DNA of 64,000 bases from Pseudonocardia alni (GCF_002813375.1 NZ_PHUJ01000003.1:2294001-2358000); one strand, 5' to 3'; positions 17,719 through 26,327 are shown, counted from the stretch's first letter. Translations and numbers: made by a program. The notes: generated from the letters alone by a model not told the origin.

Positions 17719-19149
17719 ATGCTCATCGTTCTCGGGTCCGCGATGATCGCGGTCTTCATGTACCTGATCCTGGCGAAGCGGCTCGCGCCGACGCTGGCGC
17801 TGGTACTCGTCCCGCTGACCTTCGCCCTGGTGGCGACCGGCACCGGCCTGTCCGAACCGGGTGAGGACGGCGTCGTCGACTCGATCTCGTCGGCGTTCTC
17901 CGACTTCGCGCCGACGGCCGTACTGCTGTTCTTCGCGATCATCTTCTTCGGCACGATGATCGACGTCGGGCTGTTCGACCCGCTGATCCGCTCCGTGCTG
18001 CGCACGGTGGGCAACGACCCGGTGCGCCTGGTCGTGCTGACCGCGGTGCTCGCCGGTGTCGTCTCCCTCGACGGCGACGGCTCGACCACCTTCATCATCA
18101 CGGTGTCCGCGCTGCTGCCGATCTACCTGCGGCTCGGACTGAGCCCGGTGGTGCTGACCCTCGTCGCCAACCTCGCGAACGGCGTGCTCAACATCCTGCC
18201 CTGGGGCGGCCCCACGATCCGCGCCGCGACGGTGCTGAACGTGTCGCCCTCGGAGCTGTTCAACCCGATGGTCCCGGGCATGGTGGCCGGCATCGCCACC
18301 GTGCTGCTGCTGGCCTGGCAGCTGGGCCGTTCCGAGCGCAAGCGGCTGCTCGCCTCGGGCCGCACGCTGTCGGTCGTCGCCGACGAGATGGTGGCGGTGC
18401 GCGAGCCCGCCCTGATCGGCGGGGGCGCCGGCACCGACGGCCCGGCCACCGGTTCGGGCGGGGGCCCCGCCGACGGAGCCGACGCCGGGGGCGCGCTGGA
18501 GGGCACGCTGGACCCGAACCGTCCGACGCTGCGGCCGACGCTGATCTGGTTCAACCTCGGGCTCACCGTCGCGCTGCTGGTGCTGCTGGGCATGGACGTC
18601 CTGCCGCTGTCGCTGGTGTTCGTCGCGGCCGCCGCGGTCGCCCTGGTCGTGAACTTCCCGAAGCCCGAGGACCAGCTCCGGGCGGTGACCTCGCACGCCT
18701 CCTCGATCGTCGGCGTCGTGTCCATGGTGTTCGCCGCCGCGGTCCTGGTCGGGGTGCTGTCGGGCACCGGCATGGTGACGGCGATGGCGAACGGGATCGT
18801 CTCGGCCGTACCGCCGTCGGTCGGCTCCTGGTTCGCGGTGATCACCGGTGTGCTGAGCATGCCGCTGACGTTCTTCCTCACCAACGACGCGTTCTACTTC
18901 GGCATCCTGCCGATCCTGACCGAGGCCGCGGGCCACTACGGCATCGACCCGGTGGAGATGGCCCGCGCCTCGATCATCGGCCAGCCGGTGCACATGACCA
19001 GCCCGCTGGTCCCGGCGCTGCTGCTGCTCGTCTCGCTCGCGAAGGTCGACCTGGCCGACCACCACCGCAGGGTGATCTGGCGGGCCGCGCTCTGCTCGCT
19101 GGTGATGCTCGGGGTCGCGCTGCTGCTGGGCGTCGTCCCGCTGGGCTGA
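17719..19149 (+). CDS. CitMHS-family citrate:cation symporter
   Basis: Secondary transporter, probably taking up citrate complexed with a divalent metal. The 476-aa protein has about twelve transmembrane segments and the family signatures VVSLDGDGSTTFIITVSALL and ANGVLNILPWGGPTIRAATV in the first half, with FFLTNDAFYFGILPILTEA and IIGQPVHMTSPLVPALLLL in the second. A Gly/Ala/Asp-rich loop (about residues 235-260) joins the halves and is longer than usual. The start is supported by a strong GAGGAGGAG site, which is itself part of a leader hairpin. No adjacent two-component regulator is present. Confidence 0.9.
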   Translation: MLIVLGSAMIAVFMYLILAKRLAPTLALVLVPLTFALVATGTGLSEPGEDGVVDSISSAFSDFAPTAVLLFFAIIFFGTMIDVGLFDPLIRSVLRTVGNDPVRLVVLTAVLAGVVSLDGDGSTTFIITVSALLPIYLRLGLSPVVLTLVANLANGVLNILPWGGPTIRAATVLNVSPSELFNPMVPGMVAGIATVLLLAWQLGRSERKRLLASGRTLSVVADEMVAVREPALIGGGAGTDGPATGSGGGPADGADAGGALEGTLDPNRPTLRPTLIWFNLGLTVALLVLLGMDVLPLSLVFVAAAAVALVVNFPKPEDQLRAVTSHASSIVGVVSMVFAAAVLVGVLSGTGMVTAMANGIVSAVPPSVGSWFAVITGVLSMPLTFFLTNDAFYFGILPILTEAAGHYGIDPVEMARASIIGQPVHMTSPLVPALLLLVSLAKVDLADHHRRVIWRAALCSLVMLGVALLLGVVPLG

Positions 19150-19237
19150 CCGCCCTCCCACGATCCGGTGCCGCACAGGCGGTACGCCGGGGAGGGGCGG
19201 ACGGCGACCACCGGCCCCGGACCCCCGGCACGACCGT

Positions 19238-19294
19238 CGAGATGCAGCTCGGGGCGGCCCGCCACCCGCGGGGCAGGCCCCGGACTGCATCTCG
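19238..19294. repeat. Second GAGATGCAG hairpin between convergent genes
   Basis: CGAGATGCAG (19238-19247) pairs with CTGCATCTCG (19285-19294); after two mismatches the stem continues CGGGGC / GCCCCG. The core CGAGATGCAGCTC is identical to that of the palindrome at 4515-4578. It lies between the citrate transporter and the cassette on the opposite strand. Confidence 0.75.
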
Positions 19295-19351
19295 GCGCGT
19301 CCGGCCCGTGCGGCCGGGCCTGGCCGGGCGGGTGCGGCGTGCGGGACGGGG

Positions 19352-19714
19352 TCAGTCGTCGTCGCGGCGCAGGCGGAACAGCCGCCGGTCGCCCGAGGAG
19401 CGCAGCTCGCGCAGGGCCTCGTCGGCGGCCTCCTCCAGCGCGGCGTGCTCGTCGGGGTCGGCCCGCAGGTCGGGGCGCGGCCGGGGCCGCCCCGGCTCCT
19501 CGGCCGACCACATCAGCTGCAACGCCGCCTCCCAGCGCAGCTCGAACATGCCGCGGGCCAGCGTGAGCCGATCCGCGGCGTCGCGCAGCTCCCGCTCGGT
19601 GCCGCGCAGCTCGCGGCGCAGCTCCTCGGCCCGCCGGGCGTCGCGTTCCCGCAGGTCGACGACGGCGCCGGCCAGCTCGGCCACGACCGCGCGGTAGCGC
19701 TCCACGGCACTCAC
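19352..19714 (-). CDS. Coiled-coil protein of the FtsK-like cassette
   Basis: A 120-aa protein not recognised as a named family. Residues 1-75 are a long heptad-like helix (VVAELAGAVVDLRERDARRAEEL ... RRELRGTERELRDAADRLTLAR, shown in parts) followed by WEAALQLMW; a Pro/Arg-rich break leads to a second acidic helix, DEHAALEEAADEALREL, and a basic/acidic tail RLFRLRRDDD. The GTG start overlaps the ATPase stop codon as GTGA, so it is translationally coupled to the FtsK-like gene and is probably its partner. No membrane segment or signal peptide is present. Confidence 0.7.
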   Translation of the reverse strand: MSAVERYRAVVAELAGAVVDLRERDARRAEELRRELRGTERELRDAADRLTLARGMFELRWEAALQLMWSAEEPGRPRPRPDLRADPDEHAALEEAADEALRELRSSGDRRLFRLRRDDD

Positions 19715-22503
19715 ACCCCACCTCCGGCGACGGTGTCCGGGCCGCCGCCGCCCGCGTCGGTCAGGATGACCAGCTGCGGGCGGCCGTGCCGGGAGCGGTC
19801 GAGGAACAGCGCGCGCCCCGGCGTCGGCGTCCAGTCCAGCGGCTGTCCGCCCAGCAGCGGCACCAGGTCGGTGCCCTGCACGCCGGTCGCCACCCAGGCG
19901 CCCAGGTCGTCGATCGCCGCACCCGGCGGGGCCAGCAGCGTCTTCAGCCGCTGCGCGCCCTGCCACCAGCCCAGCACGTGCACCCCGACCCCGGGCCCGT
20001 GGCGCAGCAGCGCCCGCAGGTCCTCGGTGCCGGTGCGGTCCAGCATCGACTCCGCCGCGTCGGCGCCGAACACCATGACCAGCAGCGACGCGTGTCCCCC
20101 ACCGCCGCCCGACGCGGCCCGGGCGCGGACCGTCGCCGCCAGCTCGGCGACGCGGGCGGCGAACCCGTCGGCGGACACCTTCTCCACCGTGCCGGGCAGG
20201 TCCGGGGCGAGCGCGCCTGCGGCCGCCGCCGCGTCCGGGGCCAGCGGCACGAGCAGGATCTGCGCGCCGGCCGGGTCGGGCAGCGACGCCGCCACCGCGC
20301 GGACGGCCGAGCACAGCAGCGGGACCGCGACACGGGCGTCGGGCCCGATCACCCCGAGGTTGCGGCCGGGGCCGTCGGACAGCTCGGCTGCCGCGGGGCT
20401 GCCGTGCACGTCGACGAACTGCCCGACCAGCGCGCGGGGCACGCCGTCGGCGGGCAGCCGGGCGGCCAGTGCGTCGTGGGAGGGGGCGCGGGCGCCGTCG
20501 AAGACGACCGGCTCCGGGGTGTCGGGGAAGTCGGTGAACGCGGTGACCTGGACGTCGCGGACCACCGGGCCGCCCGCCTCGGGCAGCCGGACCACGTGGT
20601 TGCCGTGCGCGACGCCCGAGTCGTGGTTGACGATCGCGTGCCAGCGCGGGAGCGCCAGCGCGGCCTCGTTGTCCTGGGCGAGGATCCGCCGCGCGCGGGG
20701 CAGCGCGATCCGCAGCACGAACTGCTCGAAGATCGCCGAGCGGCCCCACAGCGCGTCGATGCCGGAGACGTCCTGGCTGGCCAGGACCAGGTGCACGCCC
20801 TGCGAGCGGCCGCGCCGGGCGACGTCCTCCAGCAGCGCGGTCGCCTCGGCGCTGACGGCGTCGCGACCGGTGAACAGGAACTGGAACTCGTCGATGACCG
20901 CGACGATCCGCGGCAGCCGCAGGTCGGGACGCTCCACCCGGAGCTCGGCCAGCTTGGTCGCGCCGTGCCGGCGGGCGGCCTCGGCGCGGCTGCGCATGAC
21001 CTCGGACAAGTGGCGCAGCAGTGCCAGTCCGAACTCCCGGTCGGTGTTGATGTTGACGCCGATCAGCCGGGCCTGCGGGAGCCGGTCGGCGCGGTGGCCC
21101 TCCGGGTCCGGGGCGAACGGGGTGAACGACACCCCCTCCTTGAAGTCGAGCAGGTACAGCTCGACCTCGTCCGGGCCGTAGTGCGCGGCGAGACCGGCGA
21201 TCCAGGCCAGCAGCAGGTTCGTCTTGCCCGACCCGCTGGGCCCGCCGACGAGCGCGTGCGGGGAGTGGTCGTCGAGGCTCAGCTCGGCGGGGATGCCGTC
21301 CTCGTGCCCGACGACGACCTTGAGCCCGTCGTGCGAGCGGCCCTCGCCGCGCCGGCGGGGCAGCATGTCCTTGAACGCGCCCAGCCGTCCGCGCCACTGC
21401 TCGTGCCCGGCGGCGATCGCCTCGCACACCGCGGTGACGTCGTCGGCCGGGACCGGCGGGTCCGGTTCGACGAGCACGTGCGGCCCGGTCACCGAGGTCC
21501 GCACCGGGACCGGCAGCCGGTCGTCGGCCGGGTCGAGGCCCGGCGGGTCCCCGAAGTCGACGGTCTCCACCGGGCGCGGCAGGGCCGCCGGGACGTCGAG
21601 CAGCACCAGCTGCACCCCCGCCGCGACGCCGCCGCGCGCCACCCGCTGCAGCTGGCGCAGCTCGGCCTCGGGCAGCTCGCGGCCGTTGCCGACCAGCACC
21701 GCCACCAGCCACGCCTCGGGCCGCTCCCCGGTGCGGTCGGCGAGCTCGCGCAGCGAGGTCGCGCCGTCGGCGAGCACCCGGGTCTGCACCCGGCGGATCC
21801 GGTCCGCGAGCTGGTCCAGCAGCCGCCCCAGCCGGGTCGGGTCGTGCACGGTCAGCAGCCCGGTGCGGGTCAGCGGGTACAGCCCGGGCAGGGCGCCTGC
21901 GAGCTGGCCGACGTCCCAGACGTGCACGTTCACCGCGCCGGGCCGGAAGTGCCGCACGGTGCGCAGGACCAGCTGCTCGACCATCGCCTCGGCCCGGTCG
22001 CGGGAGCGCGGCGTCGACACCACCTGCAGGTGCGCGCCGTCGAGCAGCGGGACCGCGACCCGGAACGGGGCACCGCCCTCCACCGAGCCGGTGCCCAGCA
22101 CCCACATCTCCGGGACCGGGCCGGTCGGCTCGACGGTGCCCGCGACCGGCCTCCAGTCGGCCGGGTCGTCCCCGGCCGCGCCGGGGGTGGCGTCGGCGAC
22201 GATCTCCGACAGCGTCTGCGGCGAGTCGCCCTGCCAGCGGTCGAACACGTGCGCCCGGTCCTCGGCGACCCGGGCGAGGACGCCCGCGAGCCGGGGGTTG
22301 CCGAGCACCCGGGCCAGCCCCGGATCGCGGCGCGCGGCGTCGTGCCCGGTCTCGCGCAGCCACAGCTCCGCCATGACCTCGGCGTGCCGGGCCGCGGCCC
22401 GGTCGCGACGGCCCTCCGCAGCGCCCAGGGCCCGCGACGCCGCCCGGTGGAACCCGTCGAAGGCGGACCGGATCCGCTCGCGACGGTTCGGACGACGTGC
22501 CAT
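19711..22503 (-). CDS. Soluble FtsK/SpoIIIE (EccC-like) ATPase with one intact motor domain
   Basis: A 930-aa HerA/FtsK-superfamily ATPase without transmembrane helices. The middle domain is canonical: Walker A GGPSGSGKTN near residue 421, VELYLLDFKEGVSF, and Walker B IVAVIDEFQFL near 534, then LVLASQDVSGIDALWGR. The flanking regions look like degenerate copies: HLQVVSTPRSRDRAEAMVEQL before it and NLGVIGPDARVAVPLLCSAV after it, both without GKT/S. That three-motor layout recalls EccC of type VII secretion, but the EccC membrane anchor is missing. It follows an 86-aa helical gene by 19 bp and overlaps a coiled-coil gene by 4 bp. Role is unproven; a substrate-handling motor is inferred. Confidence 0.85.
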   Translation of the reverse strand: MARRPNRRERIRSAFDGFHRAASRALGAAEGRRDRAAARHAEVMAELWLRETGHDAARRDPGLARVLGNPRLAGVLARVAEDRAHVFDRWQGDSPQTLSEIVADATPGAAGDDPADWRPVAGTVEPTGPVPEMWVLGTGSVEGGAPFRVAVPLLDGAHLQVVSTPRSRDRAEAMVEQLVLRTVRHFRPGAVNVHVWDVGQLAGALPGLYPLTRTGLLTVHDPTRLGRLLDQLADRIRRVQTRVLADGATSLRELADRTGERPEAWLVAVLVGNGRELPEAELRQLQRVARGGVAAGVQLVLLDVPAALPRPVETVDFGDPPGLDPADDRLPVPVRTSVTGPHVLVEPDPPVPADDVTAVCEAIAAGHEQWRGRLGAFKDMLPRRRGEGRSHDGLKVVVGHEDGIPAELSLDDHSPHALVGGPSGSGKTNLLLAWIAGLAAHYGPDEVELYLLDFKEGVSFTPFAPDPEGHRADRLPQARLIGVNINTDREFGLALLRHLSEVMRSRAEAARRHGATKLAELRVERPDLRLPRIVAVIDEFQFLFTGRDAVSAEATALLEDVARRGRSQGVHLVLASQDVSGIDALWGRSAIFEQFVLRIALPRARRILAQDNEAALALPRWHAIVNHDSGVAHGNHVVRLPEAGGPVVRDVQVTAFTDFPDTPEPVVFDGARAPSHDALAARLPADGVPRALVGQFVDVHGSPAAAELSDGPGRNLGVIGPDARVAVPLLCSAVRAVAASLPDPAGAQILLVPLAPDAAAAAGALAPDLPGTVEKVSADGFAARVAELAATVRARAASGGGGGHASLLVMVFGADAAESMLDRTGTEDLRALLRHGPGVGVHVLGWWQGAQRLKTLLAPPGAAIDDLGAWVATGVQGTDLVPLLGGQPLDWTPTPGRALFLDRSRHGRPQLVILTDAGGGGPDTVAGGGV

Positions 22504-22522
22504 CAGGGGCGGGCGGGCGCGG

Positions 22523-22783
22523 TCAGAGCCGCGAGGCGACGTCGTCGGCGGACTGCATGGCGATGTGCAGGGCCTGCTCGACCTCGTCGATCTTCTCCGA
22601 CGCGGCGGCGAAGCGGGCGCGGGCGTCGTCGGCGTCGTTCTGGGCGGTGCCGTAGATGTTCTGCGAGAACGCGGCGCCGGCCTCCTCGATGGCCTGGCGG
22701 GCGTGCCGCAGCGCGCCGAGGCTCTCGGTGGCCTGCTGGTTGGCCCGCCCGATCCCGGCCCGGATCTCGTCGATGTTCGCCAT
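22523..22783 (-). CDS. Small all-helical protein (WXG100-like size) of the FtsK-like cassette
   Basis: An 86-aa protein predicted as two helices around a short middle segment: NIDEIRAGIGRANQQATES ... ARQAIEEAG, then FSQNIYGTA, then DDARARFAAASEKIDEVEQAL ... DDVASRL. Size, hairpin topology and position before an FtsK/EccC-type gene resemble WXG100 proteins, but there is no WxG motif and no YxxxD/E secretion signal. GGAGGG precedes the ATG by about 5 nt. It is the first gene of a tight three-gene operon and could be a substrate or structural partner of the ATPase. The family is not recognised. Confidence 0.7.
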   Translation of the reverse strand: MANIDEIRAGIGRANQQATESLGALRHARQAIEEAGAAFSQNIYGTAQNDADDARARFAAASEKIDEVEQALHIAMQSADDVASRL

Positions 22784-23055
22784 GCCCACCCTCCGTGCGT
22801 GCGCGTGCGGCGACCGTGACCCGGCCGACGCCGCGGCCAATCTATCGGCCGGTCCCGGTACCCGTTCATGGTGCGCCGGGCGTGCACCGCCTGCAACGGC
22901 GGGTGCGCCGTGCGTCGTAGCCCGTCGCCGCGATCGGGGGGTCCGATACGTCCGTTCGTGACCCTTCCGCGCTGGAATGCGCCGCCCCGCTCGCCTAGCG
23001 TGCTCGGCGAACCCGCGCGATCCCTCCCACGACGCCGTGATCGGAGACTGTGACG
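22784..23055. other. Divergent intergenic region between the FtsK-like cassette and the Nramp-like gene
   Basis: No gene. A TAGCGT -10 candidate for the Nramp-like gene lies at 22996-23001, giving a leader of about 47 nt. A small hairpin (GCACCGCC / GGCGGGTGC) is near 22885. No recognisable manganese riboswitch was seen. Confidence 0.5.
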
Positions 23056-24465
23056 ATGGCCTCCCCCGGTCCGCAGACGGACTTCCTCCAACCCCCCACC
23101 GGCGCGCGGAAGATCCGCTCGATCGGGCCGGGCCTGCTCGCCGCGGCGACCGGCGTCGGCGCGGGCGACCTCGTCGCGACGATGGTGGCGGGGGCGTCGT
23201 TCGGGACGGTGCTGCTGTGGGCCGCCGTCGTCGGGACCCTGGTCAAGCTCGCGCTCGGCGAGGCCGTCGGACGCTGGCACCTCGGTTCCGGCGCGACCAT
23301 GCTCGACGGCTGGCGTCGGCTGGGCTACTGGGCGACCGGCTTCTTCGGCGTCTACATCGTGGTGTGGGGCTTCGTCTACGGCGCCACCGCGATGTCGGCA
23401 GTCGGACTGCCGCTGAACGCGCTGTTCGGCGGGCTGCCGGTCGGCGGGTGGGCGGCGATCGCGGGCGTCGTCGGGCTGGTGCTGGTGTGGGTGCAGCGGT
23501 ATCACGCATTCGAGAAGTTCATGACGGTGCTCGTGCTGATCAAGTTCGCGACGGTCGTGTTCGTCGCGATCCTCGTCGGCCCGGACCTGCCCGCGCTGGC
23601 GAACGGCCTCGTCCCCCGGCTGCCCGAGGGGTCCACGGTCTACGTGCTCGGCCTCATCGGCGGCGTCGGCGGGACGATCACCATGGCCGCCTACGGCTAC
23701 TGGCTGTTCGCGAAGGGCTGGAAGGGCCCGAAGTGGCTGTCGATGATGCGGCTGGACAACGCGACCGGCTACATCATGACCGGCATCTTCGTGGTCTCGA
23801 TGCTCGTCGTCGGGTCCACGATCCTGTTCGGGGAGAACCTCACCGAGTCCGACAGCGGGCTGCTCACTCTCGCCGACCGGCTCGGCGCCCTCTACGGCGA
23901 GCCGGTGCGGATCCTGTTCCTGGTCGGCTTCCTGTCGGTCACCTTCACCTCGCTGCTGGGCGTGTGGAACGGCGTGTCGCTGCTGTTCACCGACTGGGTG
24001 CGGGCGATCCGGCTGCCGCACGGGAAGAAGGCCGCGATCGGGCCGGACGTCGAGAACGCCGTCGTCGCCGGGGAGGAGCGCACCGCCGCCGGGGGCGCCG
24101 GGAGTACGGCCGTCGGGGGCACGGCCGCTGCCGGGGACGAGCGCGGCGACGGGCCCGGGCGGCCGGGCGCCTACGAGGCGGCACGCGCCGAGCGTTCGCT
24201 GCCCTTCCGCGGGTACCTGCTGTGGCTGACGTTCCCGCCGATGGCCCTGCTGCTGATCGGGCGGCCGTTCGCGCTGACCCTGGTCTACGGGGTGCTGGGC
24301 TCGTTCTTCATGCCGTTCCTGGCGGTGACGCTGCTCCTGCTGCTGAACACCTCGATGGTGGCCCGCGAGGCGCGATCGCGCTGGCTGTCCAACGCGGTCC
24401 TGGGGACCTCGTCGGTGCTGTTCGCGGTCCTGCTGGTCACCGACGTGTACTCGCGCCTGACCTGA
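23056..24465 (+). CDS. Nramp-superfamily transporter lacking the canonical metal-binding motifs
   Basis: A 469-aa polytopic transporter with Nramp-like architecture (GPGLLAAATGVGAGDLVATM in the first helix; ALGEAVGRWHLGSG after helix 3). Where metal-transporting Nramps have DPGN in helix 1, this has GAGD; in the helix 6 region, where MPH is expected, it has GGTITMAAYGYW. Ion selectivity may therefore differ from Mn/Fe transporters. A Gly/Ala-rich cytoplasmic loop (about residues 335-378) is inserted before the last helices. The ATG at 23056 is preferred over the GTG at 23050 because GGAGA (23043-23047) is then 8 nt away. It ends at a 24-bp bidirectional terminator. Confidence 0.8.
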   Translation: MASPGPQTDFLQPPTGARKIRSIGPGLLAAATGVGAGDLVATMVAGASFGTVLLWAAVVGTLVKLALGEAVGRWHLGSGATMLDGWRRLGYWATGFFGVYIVVWGFVYGATAMSAVGLPLNALFGGLPVGGWAAIAGVVGLVLVWVQRYHAFEKFMTVLVLIKFATVVFVAILVGPDLPALANGLVPRLPEGSTVYVLGLIGGVGGTITMAAYGYWLFAKGWKGPKWLSMMRLDNATGYIMTGIFVVSMLVVGSTILFGENLTESDSGLLTLADRLGALYGEPVRILFLVGFLSVTFTSLLGVWNGVSLLFTDWVRAIRLPHGKKAAIGPDVENAVVAGEERTAAGGAGSTAVGGTAAAGDERGDGPGRPGAYEAARAERSLPFRGYLLWLTFPPMALLLIGRPFALTLVYGVLGSFFMPFLAVTLLLLLNTSMVAREARSRWLSNAVLGTSSVLFAVLLVTDVYSRLT

Positions 24466-24497
24466 CCCGCCGCGGCGCCCGCAGCTTTCGTCCTCGT

Positions 24498-24550
24498 CGC
24501 ACGAACGGGCCCCTCGTACGACAGGTTCGTACGAGGGGCCCGTTCGTGCG
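24498..24550. terminator. Bidirectional terminator, 24-bp perfect stem
   Basis: Arms 24498-24521 and 24527-24550 are exact reverse complements around the 5-nt loop CAGGT. It lies between the convergent Nramp-like and MOSC genes, 9 nt from the MOSC stop. Confidence 0.92.
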
Positions 24551-24558
24551 CCCGGGGG

Positions 24559-25359
24559 TCAGGTCACGTCGAGCGGGTCGCCGACGCGCAGGGTGCCGGT
24601 GCGCTCGACGCGGGCGTACAGGCCCGCGCAGGGCAGCACCCCGAAGCCGTCGACCTCGACGCGGTTGCGGTCGGCCGGACCGCGCAGGGCGTGCGGTGCG
24701 CGGGGCAGGGCGCCGTGCTCCAGCGTCGGCACGGAGCAGCGCGGGGTCGGCAGGGTCGGGACCAGTACGACCTCGCCGAGGGTGAGCCGGCGCCCGAGCC
24801 AGCCGTTCTCCACGAACGGCTCGGTACCCGGCGGCGTCGCGACGACGACGTTGGGCCGGTAGCGCAGCGCCTCGACGCCGAGCGCGTCCAGCGTCGCGGT
24901 GGTGATCAGATGCACCGGCGAGTGGTCGACGAACCGGCCACCGGGAGCGCCCTGGGCGATCTCGAGGGTCGGCGCGTCGACGTCCGCGTCCAGGCCGTGG
25001 GCCAGCACGTCCTCGGGGTCCGGCCGCTCGACGACGGCGCCGTCGGCCCGTTGCTGAGCGACGACCACGGGCCGGCCGAGCAGCTCGGCGAGCGGCCCGG
25101 CGGCCTGCCCGGCGTCGACGGTGCGGCCGTCGGGCAGCGTGACCCGCACGTCGTCGCCGACGCCCGCGGAGGCGCACGTCAACAGGCGTCGCCAGTGCCG
25201 GGGCTGCTTGGCCGTCGCGACCCGGCCGGTGTCCGGATCGGTCAGGGCGAGCGCCCGGTCGCCGACGACGCCGTGTGTGTCGAGCTCGAGGGCGGCGAGG
25301 TCCTCCCCCAGCATCGACTTCACGGGGTAGCGGTGCAGGGACAGGACCTCGCCGGCCAT
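24559..25359 (-). CDS. MOSC domain-containing protein
   Basis: A 266-aa protein with the MOSC N-terminal beta-barrel (LHRYPVKSMLGEDLAALELDTHGVVGDRALALTD) and the MOSC domain containing RYRPNVVVATP and the conserved cysteine in TPRCSVPT. MOSC proteins use a molybdenum cofactor or carry sulfur from it, as in mARC amidoxime reductases and the MoCo sulfurase C-terminus; the reaction here is unknown. The start codon overlaps the stop of the ABC substrate-binding gene (TGATG), so it is the last, translationally coupled gene of that operon. The link to osmoprotectant transport is unexplained. Confidence 0.88.
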   Translation of the reverse strand: MAGEVLSLHRYPVKSMLGEDLAALELDTHGVVGDRALALTDPDTGRVATAKQPRHWRRLLTCASAGVGDDVRVTLPDGRTVDAGQAAGPLAELLGRPVVVAQQRADGAVVERPDPEDVLAHGLDADVDAPTLEIAQGAPGGRFVDHSPVHLITTATLDALGVEALRYRPNVVVATPPGTEPFVENGWLGRRLTLGEVVLVPTLPTPRCSVPTLEHGALPRAPHALRGPADRNRVEVDGFGVLPCAGLYARVERTGTLRVGDPLDVT

Positions 25360-26294
25360 CAGAGCAGGCCCTGTGCGGTCAGCCAGTTCTTCGCCACGGT
25401 GTCGACCGACGGCTTGTCCGGCGCGGCGGCCGCCTCGTTCAGGCCGAGCAGCTCCTGCGTGGTCAGCTTCGCCGAGACCGCGTTCAGGATCTCGGTGACC
25501 TGCGGGGTCGCCTTCTCCTTGTTGATCAGCGGTACGACGTTCTGCGCGGCGAAGTTGTTCTGCGGGTCGGTGAGGACCACGAAGTCGTTCTCCGGGATCG
25601 CCGCGTCGGTGGTGAACAGGTCCGCGGCCTGCACGTCGCCGTTCTTCAGCGCTGCGACGGTCAGCGGGCCGCCGGCGTCGAGCGAGCGGTAGGACTTGAA
25701 CGAGCAGTTGTAGGTCTTCTGGATGCCGGGGATGCCGTCGGGACGGGTCTGGAACTCCGGCGGGCCGCCGAACACGAGCTCACCGCAGCGCGACGCGATG
25801 TCGGCGATCGAGGTCGCGTTCAGCCGCTGCGCGGTCTCCCTCGTGACGACGACGGCGTCCTTGTCCTCGGCCTCGGCCCGGTTCAGCACGGTCAGCGTCG
25901 GGGCCGCGGTGTTCAGCGTGGACTGCAGTGCGGTGTAGACCTCGTCCGGCTCGGTCTGCGCGGCGTTCTTGTCCAGGTACTGCAGCAACGTGCCGCTGTA
26001 GTCCGGGATCAGGTCGATCGAGCCGTCCTTGAGCGCCGGCACGTAGGCCTCGCGGGACCCGATCGGCGGCCGGGTCTCGACCGTGACGCCCTTGGCCTGC
26101 AGCGCCTGGGCGAACACCGAGGACAGGATCTGGCTCTCGGTGAAGTTCGCGGCGCCGACGACGACGGTGTTCTGGTCGTCGCTGCCGGACTGGCCGCCCC
26201 CGGCGAGGGGGTCGGAGCCCCCGCCGCAGGCGGTCAGCGCGAACGCGGCGGTCACCGTCGCGGCGACGGCGGTCAGCAGACGGGTGCGTCTCAT
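25359..26294 (-). CDS. Glycine betaine/choline-type ABC transporter substrate-binding lipoprotein (OpuAC/ProX family)
   Basis: A 311-aa exported lipoprotein. The N-terminus is a signal peptide ending in the lipobox LTAC, followed by a Gly/Ser-rich linker. The mature part has VVVGAANFTESQILSSVFAQ, SREAYVPALKDGSIDLIPDYSGTLL and DLFTTDAAIPENDFVVLTDP, typical of quaternary-amine-binding proteins. It should deliver betaine, choline, carnitine or a similar solute to the two permeases encoded upstream in the operon. GAGAGGA precedes the ATG. The gene overlaps the MOSC start downstream. Confidence 0.93.
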   Translation of the reverse strand: MRRTRLLTAVAATVTAAFALTACGGGSDPLAGGGQSGSDDQNTVVVGAANFTESQILSSVFAQALQAKGVTVETRPPIGSREAYVPALKDGSIDLIPDYSGTLLQYLDKNAAQTEPDEVYTALQSTLNTAAPTLTVLNRAEAEDKDAVVVTRETAQRLNATSIADIASRCGELVFGGPPEFQTRPDGIPGIQKTYNCSFKSYRSLDAGGPLTVAALKNGDVQAADLFTTDAAIPENDFVVLTDPQNNFAAQNVVPLINKEKATPQVTEILNAVSAKLTTQELLGLNEAAAAPDKPSVDTVAKNWLTAQGLL

Positions 26295-26327
26295 GGTGGG
26301 TGTCCTCTCGGGGACGTGCGGGGTGGG

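Noticed and set aside
22523..22783. Calling the small helical protein a WXG100/ESAT-6 secretion substrate
   Set aside because: No WxG motif and no YxxxD/E signal; only size and context resemble that family.
22996..23055. Possible manganese riboswitch before the Nramp-like gene
   Set aside because: Predicted leader is under 50 nt with no recognisable yybP-ykoY structure.
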